Source: Micromonospora sp. WMMD1128 (lineage in GTDB: Bacteria; Actinomycetota; Actinomycetes; Mycobacteriales; Micromonosporaceae). Taken from it: a stretch of 64,000 nucleotides of DNA. The notes under the pieces were generated by a model that saw nothing but the letters and a program-made list of their open reading frames with translations, made no database searches and was not told the DNA's origin. Positions 39,543 to 47,279 of this stretch are shown here, one piece after another. The translations under genes were made by a program, and so were the position numbers. The number at the start of each line of letters is the position of its first letter. Positions within the stretch are counted from its first letter, which is position 1. The stretch is taken from contig NZ_CP114902.1 of assembly GCF_027497235.1 (NCBI RefSeq), positions 2,989,501 through 3,053,500 on the forward strand. Direction: 5' to 3'.

Positions 39543-40604
39543 TCAGTCTGCCGCCAGCCGCGCCTCGAACAGACCACGCACCCCCGGCTCGGCCCGCAAC
39601 AACTCCAACGCCAGCTCCGCGTGCCCCGGCACGAACCCGTTCCCCACCAGCATCGTCACGTCCGCCGCCAGGCCCTCCGCGCCCAACGCCGCCGCCGCGA
39701 AACTCGTCGCCATCGAGAAGAAGACCACCGTGCCGCCGTCCGCCGTGGCCAGCACCGCGCCGTGCTCACACCCCGGCACGTCCACGCACACCACCGTCAC
39801 GTCCGCCGGCACACCCAGCGCCGTGGTCACCGCCGTCGACAACCCCACCGGATCCCGGGCGTCCGCGAGGGCCACCGCGTCGGCCAACCCGGCCCGCTCC
39901 AGCGCATCCCGCTCCGCCGCCACCGGCACCACCCCGACCGTACGACCCGCACCGGCCCGCCGCGCCGCCGCGAGAGACAGCGACCCGCTCTTGCCGGCCC
40001 CACCGATCACCGCCACCGCCACCGGACGCGGATCACCCTCCCGGCCACGCCGCGCCACCTGCTCGGCCACCACCCGCGCCGTCAACGCCGGCGCCCCACA
40101 CACGTCCAGCACCGCGAGGGACAACTCCGGATGCAGATCGTCCGGCAACACCGCGGCGATCGACCGCGCGAACAGGATCGCGTAGCCGTCGCACGGCACC
40201 TGCTCACTGCGCCCGTCCCACCGGGCCAGCCCGTCGAGGATCATCAGCGGCGTCAACGTCAACGACACGAGCGTCGCCACCCGGTCCCCCGGCCGCAGTC
40301 CCAGCGGGGAGCGGCGACCCGCCTCCTCCACGACGCCGATCAACATGCCGCCCGAACCGGTCACCGGGTTCTGCATCTTCCCCCGGGTCGAGATGATCTC
40401 CAGCACCTCGGCGCGGACCTTCTCCCCGTCCCCGCCGTGCTTCTCCGCCAGCTGCCGGAAACTCGCCGCGTCCAGGTTCAGCCGCTGCACCCGGATCCGC
40501 ACCTCGTTCGCCGCGACAGCGGGATCGGCGTCCAAGCGCCAGGCCGCCTGCGGCAGCACCCCCGCAGGTTCCACGACTCGGTGCAGACCCACCGGTGACG
40601 TCAC
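39543..40604 (-). CDS. kdd: L-erythro-3,5-diaminohexanoate dehydrogenase (Kdd)
   Basis: A 353-residue NAD(P)-dependent enzyme that oxidatively deaminates 3,5-diaminohexanoate to 5-amino-3-oxohexanoate. 'STRGKMQNPVTGSGGMLIG' (about residues 71-90) and 'DRVATLVSLTLTPL' are characteristic of Kdd; the Rossmann part is in 'VAVIGGAGKSGSLSLAAARRAGA' (about 197-220). First gene of the minus-strand operon; GTG at 40604 with a G-rich ribosome site. It is divergent from kamA, which makes its precursor. Confidence 0.92.
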   Translation of the reverse strand: MTSPVGLHRVVEPAGVLPQAAWRLDADPAVAANEVRIRVQRLNLDAASFRQLAEKHGGDGEKVRAEVLEIISTRGKMQNPVTGSGGMLIGVVEEAGRRSPLGLRPGDRVATLVSLTLTPLMILDGLARWDGRSEQVPCDGYAILFARSIAAVLPDDLHPELSLAVLDVCGAPALTARVVAEQVARRGREGDPRPVAVAVIGGAGKSGSLSLAAARRAGAGRTVGVVPVAAERDALERAGLADAVALADARDPVGLSTAVTTALGVPADVTVVCVDVPGCEHGAVLATADGGTVVFFSMATSFAAAALGAEGLAADVTMLVGNGFVPGHAELALELLRAEPGVRGLFEARLAAD

Positions 40605-40747
40605 GCCGACCCCCTATGTCCAGCCGCCCGAAACCCCGGCCAGGGTTCGCGTCGCGGGAAAACTTACGGCAGACTAATTTCTAGACCGCAGATTTTCCAG
40701 TAGCCTTCGCAAGGTTGATCTACCCGCACCACTGACGAGGAGGGGCC
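40605..40747. promoter_or_regulatory. Divergent promoter region of kdd and kamA
   Basis: 143 bases with an AT-rich centre. GGAAAA (40657-40662) pairs with TTTTCC (40693-40698), and the patch between contains TAGTCT on the minus strand, a possible -10 for kdd. An Lrp-type regulator gene 2.5 kb away (43167) is a plausible but unproven controller. Confidence 0.45.
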
Positions 40748-42154
40748 GTGACACAGACCCAACCGGTGGAAACCATCCCGACGCCCCGCTCCACGCCGGT
40801 CGCCGTCCCCGCCGCCGGACAGCCCTACGAATACCGGCGCGCCCCCCTGGTCGAACCCGATTGGACCCGCTTCCCCGGCTGGCGCCACGTCACCCGCGAG
40901 CAATGGGAGAACGCCCAGTGGCAGCGGGTCAACTGCGTCAAGAACATCAAGCAGCTGCGCACCGTGCTCGGTGACCTCGTGGACGAAAGCTTCTACGCCG
41001 ACCTCGAGGCCGACCAGAAGGCCCTGGCCACCATGTCCATGCTGGTGCCACCACAAATGATCAACACGATGGTGCCGTTCGCGCCCATGACCACCGAGGC
41101 GCTGCTCGCCGACCCGATCCGCCGCTACATGATCCCGGTCGCCTCCGACCGCCGCACCGACTGGCCCTCGCACCCCTACGCCAGCCGCGACAGCCTCCAC
41201 GAACACGACATGTGGGTCGCCGAGGGCCTCACCCACCGCTACCCCACCAAGGTCCTCGCCGAACTGCTCTCCACCTGCCCGCAGTACTGCGGCCACTGCA
41301 CCCGTATGGACCTCGTCGGCAACTCCACCCCCGCCGTCGACAAGCTCAAGCTCACCCTCAAACCGGTCGACAGGTACGACGCCCACATCACCTACCTCAA
41401 GGCCCACCCCGGCGTCCGCGACGTGGTCGTCTCCGGCGGCGACGTCGCCAACGTGCCCTGGCGCAACCTCGAGTCCTACCTCATGCGCCTGCTGGAGATC
41501 GAGACCATCCGCGACATCCGGCTCGCCACCAAGGCCCTCATGGGCCTGCCCCAGCACTGGCTCCAACCCGACGTCGTCGAGGGCCTCGAACGCGTCGCCC
41601 GCACCGCCGCCCGCCGCGGCGTCAACCTCGCCATCCACACCCACGTCAACCACGCCCAGTCGCTGACCCCGCTGGTCGCCAAGGCCACCCAGACCGCCCT
41701 CGACGTCGGCGTACGCGACGTCCGCAACCAGGGCGTGCTCATGCGCGGCGTCAACGCCACCAGCGCCGACCTGCTCGACCTCTGCTTCGCGCTCCAGGGC
41801 GAGGCGGGCATCCTGCCGTACTACTTCTACATGTGCGACATGATCCCCAACGCCGAACACTGGCGGGTCCCGGTCTGGCACGCCCAGCAGCTCCAGCACG
41901 ACATCATGGGCTACCTGCCCGGCTACGCCACCCCGCGCATCGTCTGCGACGTCCCGTTCGTCGGCAAGCGCTGGGTGCACATGCTCACCGACTACGACCG
42001 CGAGCACGGCATCTCCTACTGGACCAAGAACTACCGCACCTCGATCGAGTCGGCCGACCTGGAAGCGCTCAACAAGCGCTACGCCTACTACGACCCGATC
42101 GACACCCTGCCCGACGCCGGCCAGTCCTGGTGGCACACCCACCGCGACGACTGA
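40748..42154 (+). CDS. kamA: L-lysine 2,3-aminomutase (radical SAM, PLP)
   Basis: A 468-residue enzyme. The radical-SAM cluster motif is C-P-Q-Y-C-G-H-C (C-x3-C-x2-C, residues about 177-184) in 'LSTCPQYCGHCTRMD'; the PLP lysine is probably in 'VPFVGKRWVHM' (about 405), and 'GGDVANVPWRNLESYL' and 'IHTHVNH' are conserved. It makes L-beta-lysine for KamDE. GTG at 40748 has GAGGAGG. The C-terminal part is typical of the actinobacterial branch. Confidence 0.95.
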   Translation: MTQTQPVETIPTPRSTPVAVPAAGQPYEYRRAPLVEPDWTRFPGWRHVTREQWENAQWQRVNCVKNIKQLRTVLGDLVDESFYADLEADQKALATMSMLVPPQMINTMVPFAPMTTEALLADPIRRYMIPVASDRRTDWPSHPYASRDSLHEHDMWVAEGLTHRYPTKVLAELLSTCPQYCGHCTRMDLVGNSTPAVDKLKLTLKPVDRYDAHITYLKAHPGVRDVVVSGGDVANVPWRNLESYLMRLLEIETIRDIRLATKALMGLPQHWLQPDVVEGLERVARTAARRGVNLAIHTHVNHAQSLTPLVAKATQTALDVGVRDVRNQGVLMRGVNATSADLLDLCFALQGEAGILPYYFYMCDMIPNAEHWRVPVWHAQQLQHDIMGYLPGYATPRIVCDVPFVGKRWVHMLTDYDREHGISYWTKNYRTSIESADLEALNKRYAYYDPIDTLPDAGQSWWHTHRDD

Positions 42155-42167
42155 TCGCCACGCCAGC

Positions 42168-42259
42168 CGTCGCCCCCGCAGGCCGAGCCGGCCGCGGGGG
42201 CGACGCCGTTCCCGCCCCGGAGACACGTCGGTGGGCCACCGGATCTCGGTGGCCCACCG
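42168..42259. terminator. Two stacked hairpins between kamA and the CsbD gene
   Basis: First stem CGTCGCCCCCGC with its complement (42168-42179 and 42194-42205), second stem CGGTGGGCCACCG with its complement (42229-42241 and 42247-42259, loop GATCT). They follow the kamA stop and precede the CsbD stop, so they can end both convergent transcripts. Confidence 0.8.
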
Positions 42260-42268
42260 ATCGCACGC

Positions 42269-42463
42269 TCACTTCTCGAACGCGTCCTTCACGTCGCGAC
42301 CGGCCTGCTTGACGTTCTCCCCGGCCTGCTTGGCGCGCGCCGTGCTCTGCTCGCTGGCGCCCTCGGCCCGCAACCGCTCGTTGTCGGTGGCGTCACCGAT
42401 GCGCTCCTTCGCCATGCCGGTCATCTCCTGGGCCTTGTTCTTCGCCTTGTCGGTGAAGCTCAT
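42269..42463 (-). CDS. CsbD family stress protein
   Basis: A 64-residue hydrophilic protein: 'SFTDKAKNKAQEMTGMAKERIGDATDNERLRAEG' is the CsbD signature, followed by helical Lys/Ala-rich repeats. CsbD proteins are induced by general stress; molecular role unknown. ATG at 42463 has GAGGAGGGCGAG right before it; an in-frame extension to 42544 lacks a ribosome site. Confidence 0.9.
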   Translation of the reverse strand: MSFTDKAKNKAQEMTGMAKERIGDATDNERLRAEGASEQSTARAKQAGENVKQAGRDVKDAFEK

Positions 42464-42622
42464 CTCGCCCTCCTCGTCTGGGCTGCCCGTTGCGCTTGTC
42501 GCGTCCCCGGTCTGGGCGTGGGCAAACGCGGTGCGGGTGGGCACACCCGGTAGAGCGTCCTAGGATAATAGGTTGAAGGTGGACGCCGAGCGGCCCCGTC
42601 CGGGGCATGCTTGACTGGGGCG

Positions 42623-43234
42623 GTGAATGAGATCCTGCTGGTCCGGCACGGCGAGACCACCTGGAGCGCCAGCCACCGGCACACCTCGTACACCGACCTG
42701 GAGCTGACCCCCGACGGCGAACGACAGGCCCGCGCGCTCGCCCCCCTGCTCGCGGGCCGACGCTTCGTACGCGTGCTGTCCAGCCCACGGCAGCGCGCCA
42801 CCCGCACCGCGCTCCTGGCCGGGCTCACCGTCGACGCCACCGACCCCGACCTGGCCGAGTGGAACTACGGCGAGTACGAGGGCCGCACCACCGCCGCCAT
42901 CACCGAGGAACGACCGGGCTGGACGATCTGGACCGACGGCGGCCCCGACGGCGAGTCACCGGACCAGGTCGGCGCACGCCTCGACCGGGTCCTCGACCGG
43001 ATCGCCCCGCTGCTGGAACACGGCAACGTCGCGCTCGTCGGGCACGGGCACAGCCTGCGGGTGCTCGGGGCACGCTGGATCGGGCTGCCGCCGGCGGCCG
43101 GCGGGCTGCTGCGGCTGGACACCGCCACGCTCAGCGTGCTCGGTCACGAACACGGCCGGCGGGTCGTCAAGCGCTGGAACCTGCCGGCTCCGACGCCGAC
43201 CGGGAACGGACCCGACCAGGCAGCTCGGCACTGA
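42623..43234 (+). CDS. Histidine phosphatase family protein
   Basis: A 203-residue phosphoglycerate-mutase-like phosphatase. The nucleophile motif is 'LLVRHGETTWS' (His at residue 9), the second acidic position is in 'EWNYGEYEGRT' (about 76-86) and the other His in 'ALVGHGHSLRVLG' (about 139-151). It may act on sugar phosphates or acid phosphates; the substrate cannot be told. GTG at 42623 preferred over TTG at 42611. The 3' end overlaps the convergent Lrp gene by 68 bases. Confidence 0.9.
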   Translation: MNEILLVRHGETTWSASHRHTSYTDLELTPDGERQARALAPLLAGRRFVRVLSSPRQRATRTALLAGLTVDATDPDLAEWNYGEYEGRTTAAITEERPGWTIWTDGGPDGESPDQVGARLDRVLDRIAPLLEHGNVALVGHGHSLRVLGARWIGLPPAAGGLLRLDTATLSVLGHEHGRRVVKRWNLPAPTPTGNGPDQAARH

Positions 43235-43670
43235 TCCGCGGCGGCCGGTGCTCATAGGGTGTGGAGAGCACGACAGTGGTGCGGGTGGTGACGTTCGCGG
43301 AGGTGCGGATCTCCTGCAGCAGCCGCTCCAGGTCGGCCGGGCCGGCCACCCGCACGAGCAGGAGATAGAAGTCCTCCCCCGCGACCGAGTAGCAGGAATC
43401 GATCTCCGGCAGGTGCGCCAGCCGCTCCGGCGCGTCGTCGGGCTGCGACGGATCGAACGGCCGGATCGCCACGAACGCCGTCAGCGGCAGGTCCAGCGCC
43501 TCGAACGACACCCGCGCGGCGTACCCCTTGAGCACGCCGCGTTGCTCCAGCCGGCGGACCCGCTGGTGCACGGCGGACACGGACAGGCCCACCCGCTCGG
43601 CCAGGTCCGTGTACGACAGGCGGCCGTCCCCGGTCAACGCCGCCACGATCGCGCGGTCGATCTCCTCCAC
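43167..43670 (-). CDS. Lrp/AsnC family transcriptional regulator
   Basis: A 167-residue feast/famine regulator. Residues 1-50 hold the AsnC-type helix-turn-helix ('IDRAIVAALTGDGRLSYTDLAERVGLSVSAVHQRVRRLEQRGVLKGY'); residues 65-150 hold the RAM ligand domain ('FVAIRPFDPSQPDDAPERLAHLPEIDSCYSVAGEDFYLLLVRV'), which senses amino acids. GTG at 43670 lies seven bases after TAGGTT, so the message is probably leaderless. It may control the lysine operon nearby. Its tail overlaps the histidine phosphatase gene antisense. Confidence 0.9.
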   Translation of the reverse strand: MEEIDRAIVAALTGDGRLSYTDLAERVGLSVSAVHQRVRRLEQRGVLKGYAARVSFEALDLPLTAFVAIRPFDPSQPDDAPERLAHLPEIDSCYSVAGEDFYLLLVRVAGPADLERLLQEIRTSANVTTRTTVVLSTPYEHRPPRISAELPGRVRSRSASEPAGSSA

Positions 43671-43729
43671 GCGCTGAAACCTACCGGAGACAGCGCTCCC
43701 ACGCCGTCCCCGCCCCGCCGTGGTGACGC

Positions 43730-43945
43730 TCAGCGCGCCGCGCGGTCGCGGACCGCGTCCGCGGCGTAGTTCAACACCTCCGCCAGGTCCTCCTCGTCGA
43801 GGAACGGCAGATCGGTGAGGATGTCCGTGACGGACATGCCCTCGGCCATCATGGCCAGCAGCGTGGCCACCGGGACGCGCGACTGCCGCACGCACGGCGC
43901 GCCACCCATGACGTCGGGGTCGACGGTGATCCGGGGGAAGGTCAC
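43730..43945 (-). CDS. DUF433 (antitoxin-like) protein
   Basis: A 71-residue protein. 'RITVDPDVMGGAPCVRQSRVPVATLLAMMAEGMSVTDIL' followed by 'LDEEDLAEVLNYAADAV' is a textbook DUF433 domain, a helix-turn-helix-like fold often found as antitoxin to VapC/DUF5615-type toxins. No toxin gene is next to it: the upstream neighbour is an acyl-CoA dehydrogenase. GTG at 43945. Confidence 0.88.
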   Translation of the reverse strand: MTFPRITVDPDVMGGAPCVRQSRVPVATLLAMMAEGMSVTDILTDLPFLDEEDLAEVLNYAADAVRDRAAR

Positions 43946-43954
43946 CGCGACAGG

Positions 43955-45097
43955 TTAGCCCTTGGCCAGGGCGCGGGAGATCACCAGGCGCTGGATCTGG
44001 TTGGTGCCCTCGACGATCTGGAGCACCTTCGCCTCGCGCATGTACCGCTCGACCGGATGGTCGGCGACGTAGCCGGCGCCGCCGAGCACCTGCACCGCGT
44101 CGGTGGTCACCCGCATGGCCAGGTCGGTGGCGAACAGCTTCGCCTTCGCCGCCTCGATCGAGTACGGCCGGCCGGCGTCGCGCAGCCGCGCGGCGGCGAG
44201 CATGAGCGCGCGGGCGGCCGAGATGCCGGTGGCGTGGTCGGCCAGGTTGAACCCCAGCCCCTGGAAGTCGATGATCGCGCGGCCGAACTGCCGGCGCTCC
44301 CGGGCGTAGCCGACCGCGTAGTCGAGCGCCGCCTGCGCCAGACCCACCGCGCAGGCGGCGATGCCGAGACGCCCGGAGTCCAGCGCGGACATCGCGATGG
44401 CGAAACCGGCGCCCTCGCCGCCGATCAGCCGCTCCGCCGGCACCCGGGCGTCGTCGAAGGCGATCTGGGCCACCGGGGAGGCGTGCAGGCCCATGGTGCG
44501 CTCGGCGGCCTGCGGGTGGATGCCGGGCGTGTCCCGGTCGGCCAGCAGGCAGGAGATGCCCTTCGCGCCGGGCCCGCCGGTGCGGCAGAAGATGTCGTAG
44601 AAGTCGGCGACCCGGGCGTGGGTGATCCACGCCTTGGTGCCGGTCACCACGTAGTCGTCGCCGTCGCGGACCGCCCGGGTGGTGAGCGACGCCGCGTCCG
44701 ACCCGCCCTGCGGCTCGGAGAGGCAGTACGCCCCGAGCAACTCCCCACCGATCAGGTCGGGCAGCCGCTTGCGCTGCTCGTCGGTGCCGAACGCGGCCAG
44801 CGGGTGGCAGGACAGCGTGTGCACGCTGACGGCCTCGGCCACGGCCAGCCAGCGGCTGGCGAGGATCTCCAGCACCTGGAGGTAGACCTCGTACGGCTGG
44901 GCGGCGCCGCCGTGCTCCTCGGCGTACGGCAGCCCGAGCAGGCCGGCCCGGCCCAGGATGCGCAGCACGTCGCGGGGGAACTCGCCGCGCTGCTCGAAGT
45001 CGGCGGCCCGTCCGGCCAACTCCCGGTCGGCGAGCTCGGTGGCGAGGTCCAGCAGGTCGTGGGCCTCGTCGGTGGGCAGGATCCGGTCGACGTCCAT
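43955..45097 (-). CDS. Acyl-CoA dehydrogenase
   Basis: A 380-residue FAD enzyme that introduces a 2,3-double bond in acyl-CoA. Domains: N-terminal helices to about 120, beta domain with 'YCLSEPQGGSDAASLTTRA' and 'KAWITHARVADFYDIFCRTGG', and C-terminal helices with the catalytic Glu in 'VLQIVEGTNQIQRLVISRAL' (about 365). Likely short-chain in specificity; crotonyl-CoA from the lysine operon could link to it through butyryl-CoA, but that is only contextual. ATG at 45097. Confidence 0.94.
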   Translation of the reverse strand: MDVDRILPTDEAHDLLDLATELADRELAGRAADFEQRGEFPRDVLRILGRAGLLGLPYAEEHGGAAQPYEVYLQVLEILASRWLAVAEAVSVHTLSCHPLAAFGTDEQRKRLPDLIGGELLGAYCLSEPQGGSDAASLTTRAVRDGDDYVVTGTKAWITHARVADFYDIFCRTGGPGAKGISCLLADRDTPGIHPQAAERTMGLHASPVAQIAFDDARVPAERLIGGEGAGFAIAMSALDSGRLGIAACAVGLAQAALDYAVGYARERRQFGRAIIDFQGLGFNLADHATGISAARALMLAAARLRDAGRPYSIEAAKAKLFATDLAMRVTTDAVQVLGGAGYVADHPVERYMREAKVLQIVEGTNQIQRLVISRALAKG

Positions 45098-45205
45098 GGC
45101 GGGTTGAGCTCCGTGGGGTAAGTGAGCCGGTGCGGCATCCGTGGTGTGGACCCCTGAAGCTTAACGTTCGTTTGGTCGAGGTGGTGCACGCGCGCTCCTG
45201 TCGTA

Positions 45206-45250
45206 CCCGTGATCCATGATCCTTGTCGTCACAGCGGCACGGATCACGGG
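45206..45250. promoter_or_regulatory. Perfect 10-bp inverted repeat in the spacer before the SWIM/VWA/MoxR operon
   Basis: CCCGTGATCC (45206-45215) and GGATCACGGG (45241-45250), separated by 25 bases, with a further GATCC direct repeat inside. It lies 57 bases upstream of the first gene of the operon and could be an operator or a leader hairpin. Near the acyl-CoA dehydrogenase side, AACGTTCGTT (about 45163-45172) may be part of another site. Confidence 0.5.
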
Positions 45251-45306
45251 CCGGCGACGGCGGTCCGGCGTGCCCGGCGCCGGCCGCCGGCGGGGAGGTC
45301 GGGACA

Positions 45307-45816
45307 ATGACGGAGGCCCAGGACGCCTCGTGGCGACGGCGGAGCGTGCTGCGGGTGGCGCCACCCGCGCGGGCCCGCAAGCTCGCCAAGGTGCCCTTCG
45401 TGGAGCTGGCCGACGGGCGGCTGCAGGGGGTGGTGTCGAGCGGCTCCGACGTGGAGCGGGTCTACGTCTCCTCGGTGACCGCAGGCAGCCACGCGGTCAA
45501 CTGCAGCACCAACAACAACCGGCCCTGCGGCGGCCTGCGCGGCAGTATGCTCTGCAAACACCTGCACGCGCTCGCCGACGAGGCCGTGCTCCAGTACGGC
45601 GTCGAGCAGGTCGCCGGCTACCTGCGCGTCGACGTCGGCGACGGCGTCTCCGGCGGCGCCGAGCTGCTGGCCCGCACCGACGCGCGGCACGAACCCGGCC
45701 CGGCGGCGGTGGTGTTCAGCCGGTTCCTGCGCCACCTGGCCTACCTGGAGGTCCCGCCGAGCGGCGCGCCCGTGCCCGAACTGCACTGGTTCCCGGCCAC
45801 GGCGGGGGTGCGCTGA
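45307..45816 (+). CDS. SWIM zinc-finger-like protein, first gene of the MoxR-VWA operon
   Basis: A 169-residue protein. The Cys/His set is C66-x7-C74-x8-C83-x-H85 in 'VNCSTNNNRPCGGLRGSMLCKHLHAL', close to the SWIM pattern C-x-C-x(n)-C-x-H with an altered first pair; SWIM domains bind DNA or protein. It is much shorter than common SWIM proteins (about 450 residues), and the next gene may supply the missing part. It belongs to a five-gene unit and its stop overlaps the next start (TGATG). ATG at 45307 follows GGGGAGG. Confidence 0.75.
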   Translation: MTEAQDASWRRRSVLRVAPPARARKLAKVPFVELADGRLQGVVSSGSDVERVYVSSVTAGSHAVNCSTNNNRPCGGLRGSMLCKHLHALADEAVLQYGVEQVAGYLRVDVGDGVSGGAELLARTDARHEPGPAAVVFSRFLRHLAYLEVPPSGAPVPELHWFPATAGVR

Positions 45817-47279
45817 TGCTCGCCGCGCACCTCACCCAACTCGACGACGGCCTGCCACCCGGGATGGCCGAGGCCCTCACCGTGGTCGACGGCGTCGACG
45901 ACACGCTCACCCGCGGCCTGGCCCGCCCCGGCGAGCCGGACGCCGCCGCATGGGCCGCGCTGGCCGCCGCGGTCGGCGGCACCCCGCTGGCCGAACCCGC
46001 CGCCGAGGCGGTCCGCGCGGCGACCACCGGCGCGCTCACCGACGCGCACCTGGCCGTACTCGCCGGCGCCCGCGCCGCGCTGCTCGGCGCCGCGCACGAC
46101 GCCCTGCTGAACCGGCTCGACGAGGCGCTGCACCGCTCCCGCTCCCCGTGGGCCGCCGCCCCGCCCGACTCCGCCGCCGGCTCCCGGTCGGACGCCGAGC
46201 CGTCCGGATCCTCGTCGGACACCGAGCCGTCCGGGTCGCCGCCGGACGACTCCCCCGGGCGGGCCGGGGCGCGCGCCTGGCTGCACGAACTGGCGCTCGC
46301 CGGATGGCGCGGCGCCGACCACGAGCTGCTCTCCGGCGTCGCCGCGCCGGTGGAGGCCGCGCTCGCCGTGCCGGCGCTGCGCCGCCTCGCGGTGCTGCTC
46401 GACGGTCTCGCCGCCGAGCTGCGCACGGGCACGGCGGCCGACCCGGCGCGGGTGCCCGCCCGCCGCTGGGCCGACCTGTGGGCCCGGGCCGTGCTGCTCG
46501 CCGCCGGCGCCGCCGACGAGACCGCGCCGCCGGAGCCGGTCTCCGGCCGGCTGCTGCCGCTCGGCGTCGACCTGCACGAGCACGACACCGCCTTCCAGGC
46601 CCAGGTGCACGCCGTGTTCGAACCGGCCGGCGGCGGCACCGTCCGGCTGGTCCGGGTCAGCGTGGCCGCGGCGAAGGTCGCCACCATCGTCGGCCCGGCC
46701 GGCTGGCGGCTGCTGGAGGCGTACCCGGTGCTGCTCAAGGCCCTGGCCGAACGACGGAGCGTGACCGTCACCGACATGCCCGCGCACGGCGGCGACCTGC
46801 GCTGGGTCGACGAACGCGCCGCGCTCGGCGACCCGGCCGACCCGTTCGCCACGGCCCGGGTGCTGCTCGCCGACGCCACCGCCGCCGCGACCCCGCCGCT
46901 GCAACGCCACCCCGCCGCGATCGCCGAGCCGGTCCTGGCCGAGGGCCGGGTCACCCGCGACGGCGACGGCGCCCTGCTCGTCGACCTCGGCGGCCGGGCG
47001 ATCCCGCTGGCGACCGACCGGCTGCCCGCGGCCGGGCCGCTCACCCCGGCCCTGCTCGCCACCACCACCGCCTGCCTCGGCCTGCTGCGCTGGGACGACG
47101 GCCGCTGGCTGCTGCAACCCCTCGCGGTCCGGGCCACCGTCAAGAAGCAGACCGTCGAGGCGCACAACGGCGACTGGGCGTGCGGCGTCACCGACGCCAA
47201 GGTCGCCAAGGCCGAGGCCAGGGCCGGCGACGCCGTGGCCGTGCTGCGCGAACGCGCCGGAAGGTTGCTGCGCCGATGA
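45816..47279 (+). CDS. Unassigned 487-residue protein in the MoxR-VWA operon
   Basis: No domain is recognised. Residues 1-95 and 150-255 are Ala-rich helical; residues 105-150 are a Ser/Asp/Pro/Gly-rich linker; residues 260-450 look like an alpha+beta domain with 'FQAQVHAVFEPAGGGTVRLVRVSVAAAKVATIVGPAGW' and 'WLLQPLAVRATVKKQ'. No membrane helix or catalytic motif is visible. Overlaps with both neighbours (TGATG and ATGA) show that it is translated together with the SWIM and VWA proteins. It may be the second half of a split SWIM-family protein like YehQ, or a separate adaptor. Confidence 0.7.
   Translation: MLAAHLTQLDDGLPPGMAEALTVVDGVDDTLTRGLARPGEPDAAAWAALAAAVGGTPLAEPAAEAVRAATTGALTDAHLAVLAGARAALLGAAHDALLNRLDEALHRSRSPWAAAPPDSAAGSRSDAEPSGSSSDTEPSGSPPDDSPGRAGARAWLHELALAGWRGADHELLSGVAAPVEAALAVPALRRLAVLLDGLAAELRTGTAADPARVPARRWADLWARAVLLAAGAADETAPPEPVSGRLLPLGVDLHEHDTAFQAQVHAVFEPAGGGTVRLVRVSVAAAKVATIVGPAGWRLLEAYPVLLKALAERRSVTVTDMPAHGGDLRWVDERAALGDPADPFATARVLLADATAAATPPLQRHPAAIAEPVLAEGRVTRDGDGALLVDLGGRAIPLATDRLPAAGPLTPALLATTTACLGLLRWDDGRWLLQPLAVRATVKKQTVEAHNGDWACGVTDAKVAKAEARAGDAVAVLRERAGRLLRR

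Noticed and set aside
40605..40747. Cobalamin riboswitch for the B12-dependent operon
   Set aside because: The spacer is only 143 bases and shows no B12-box (GCCACTG-like) sequence.
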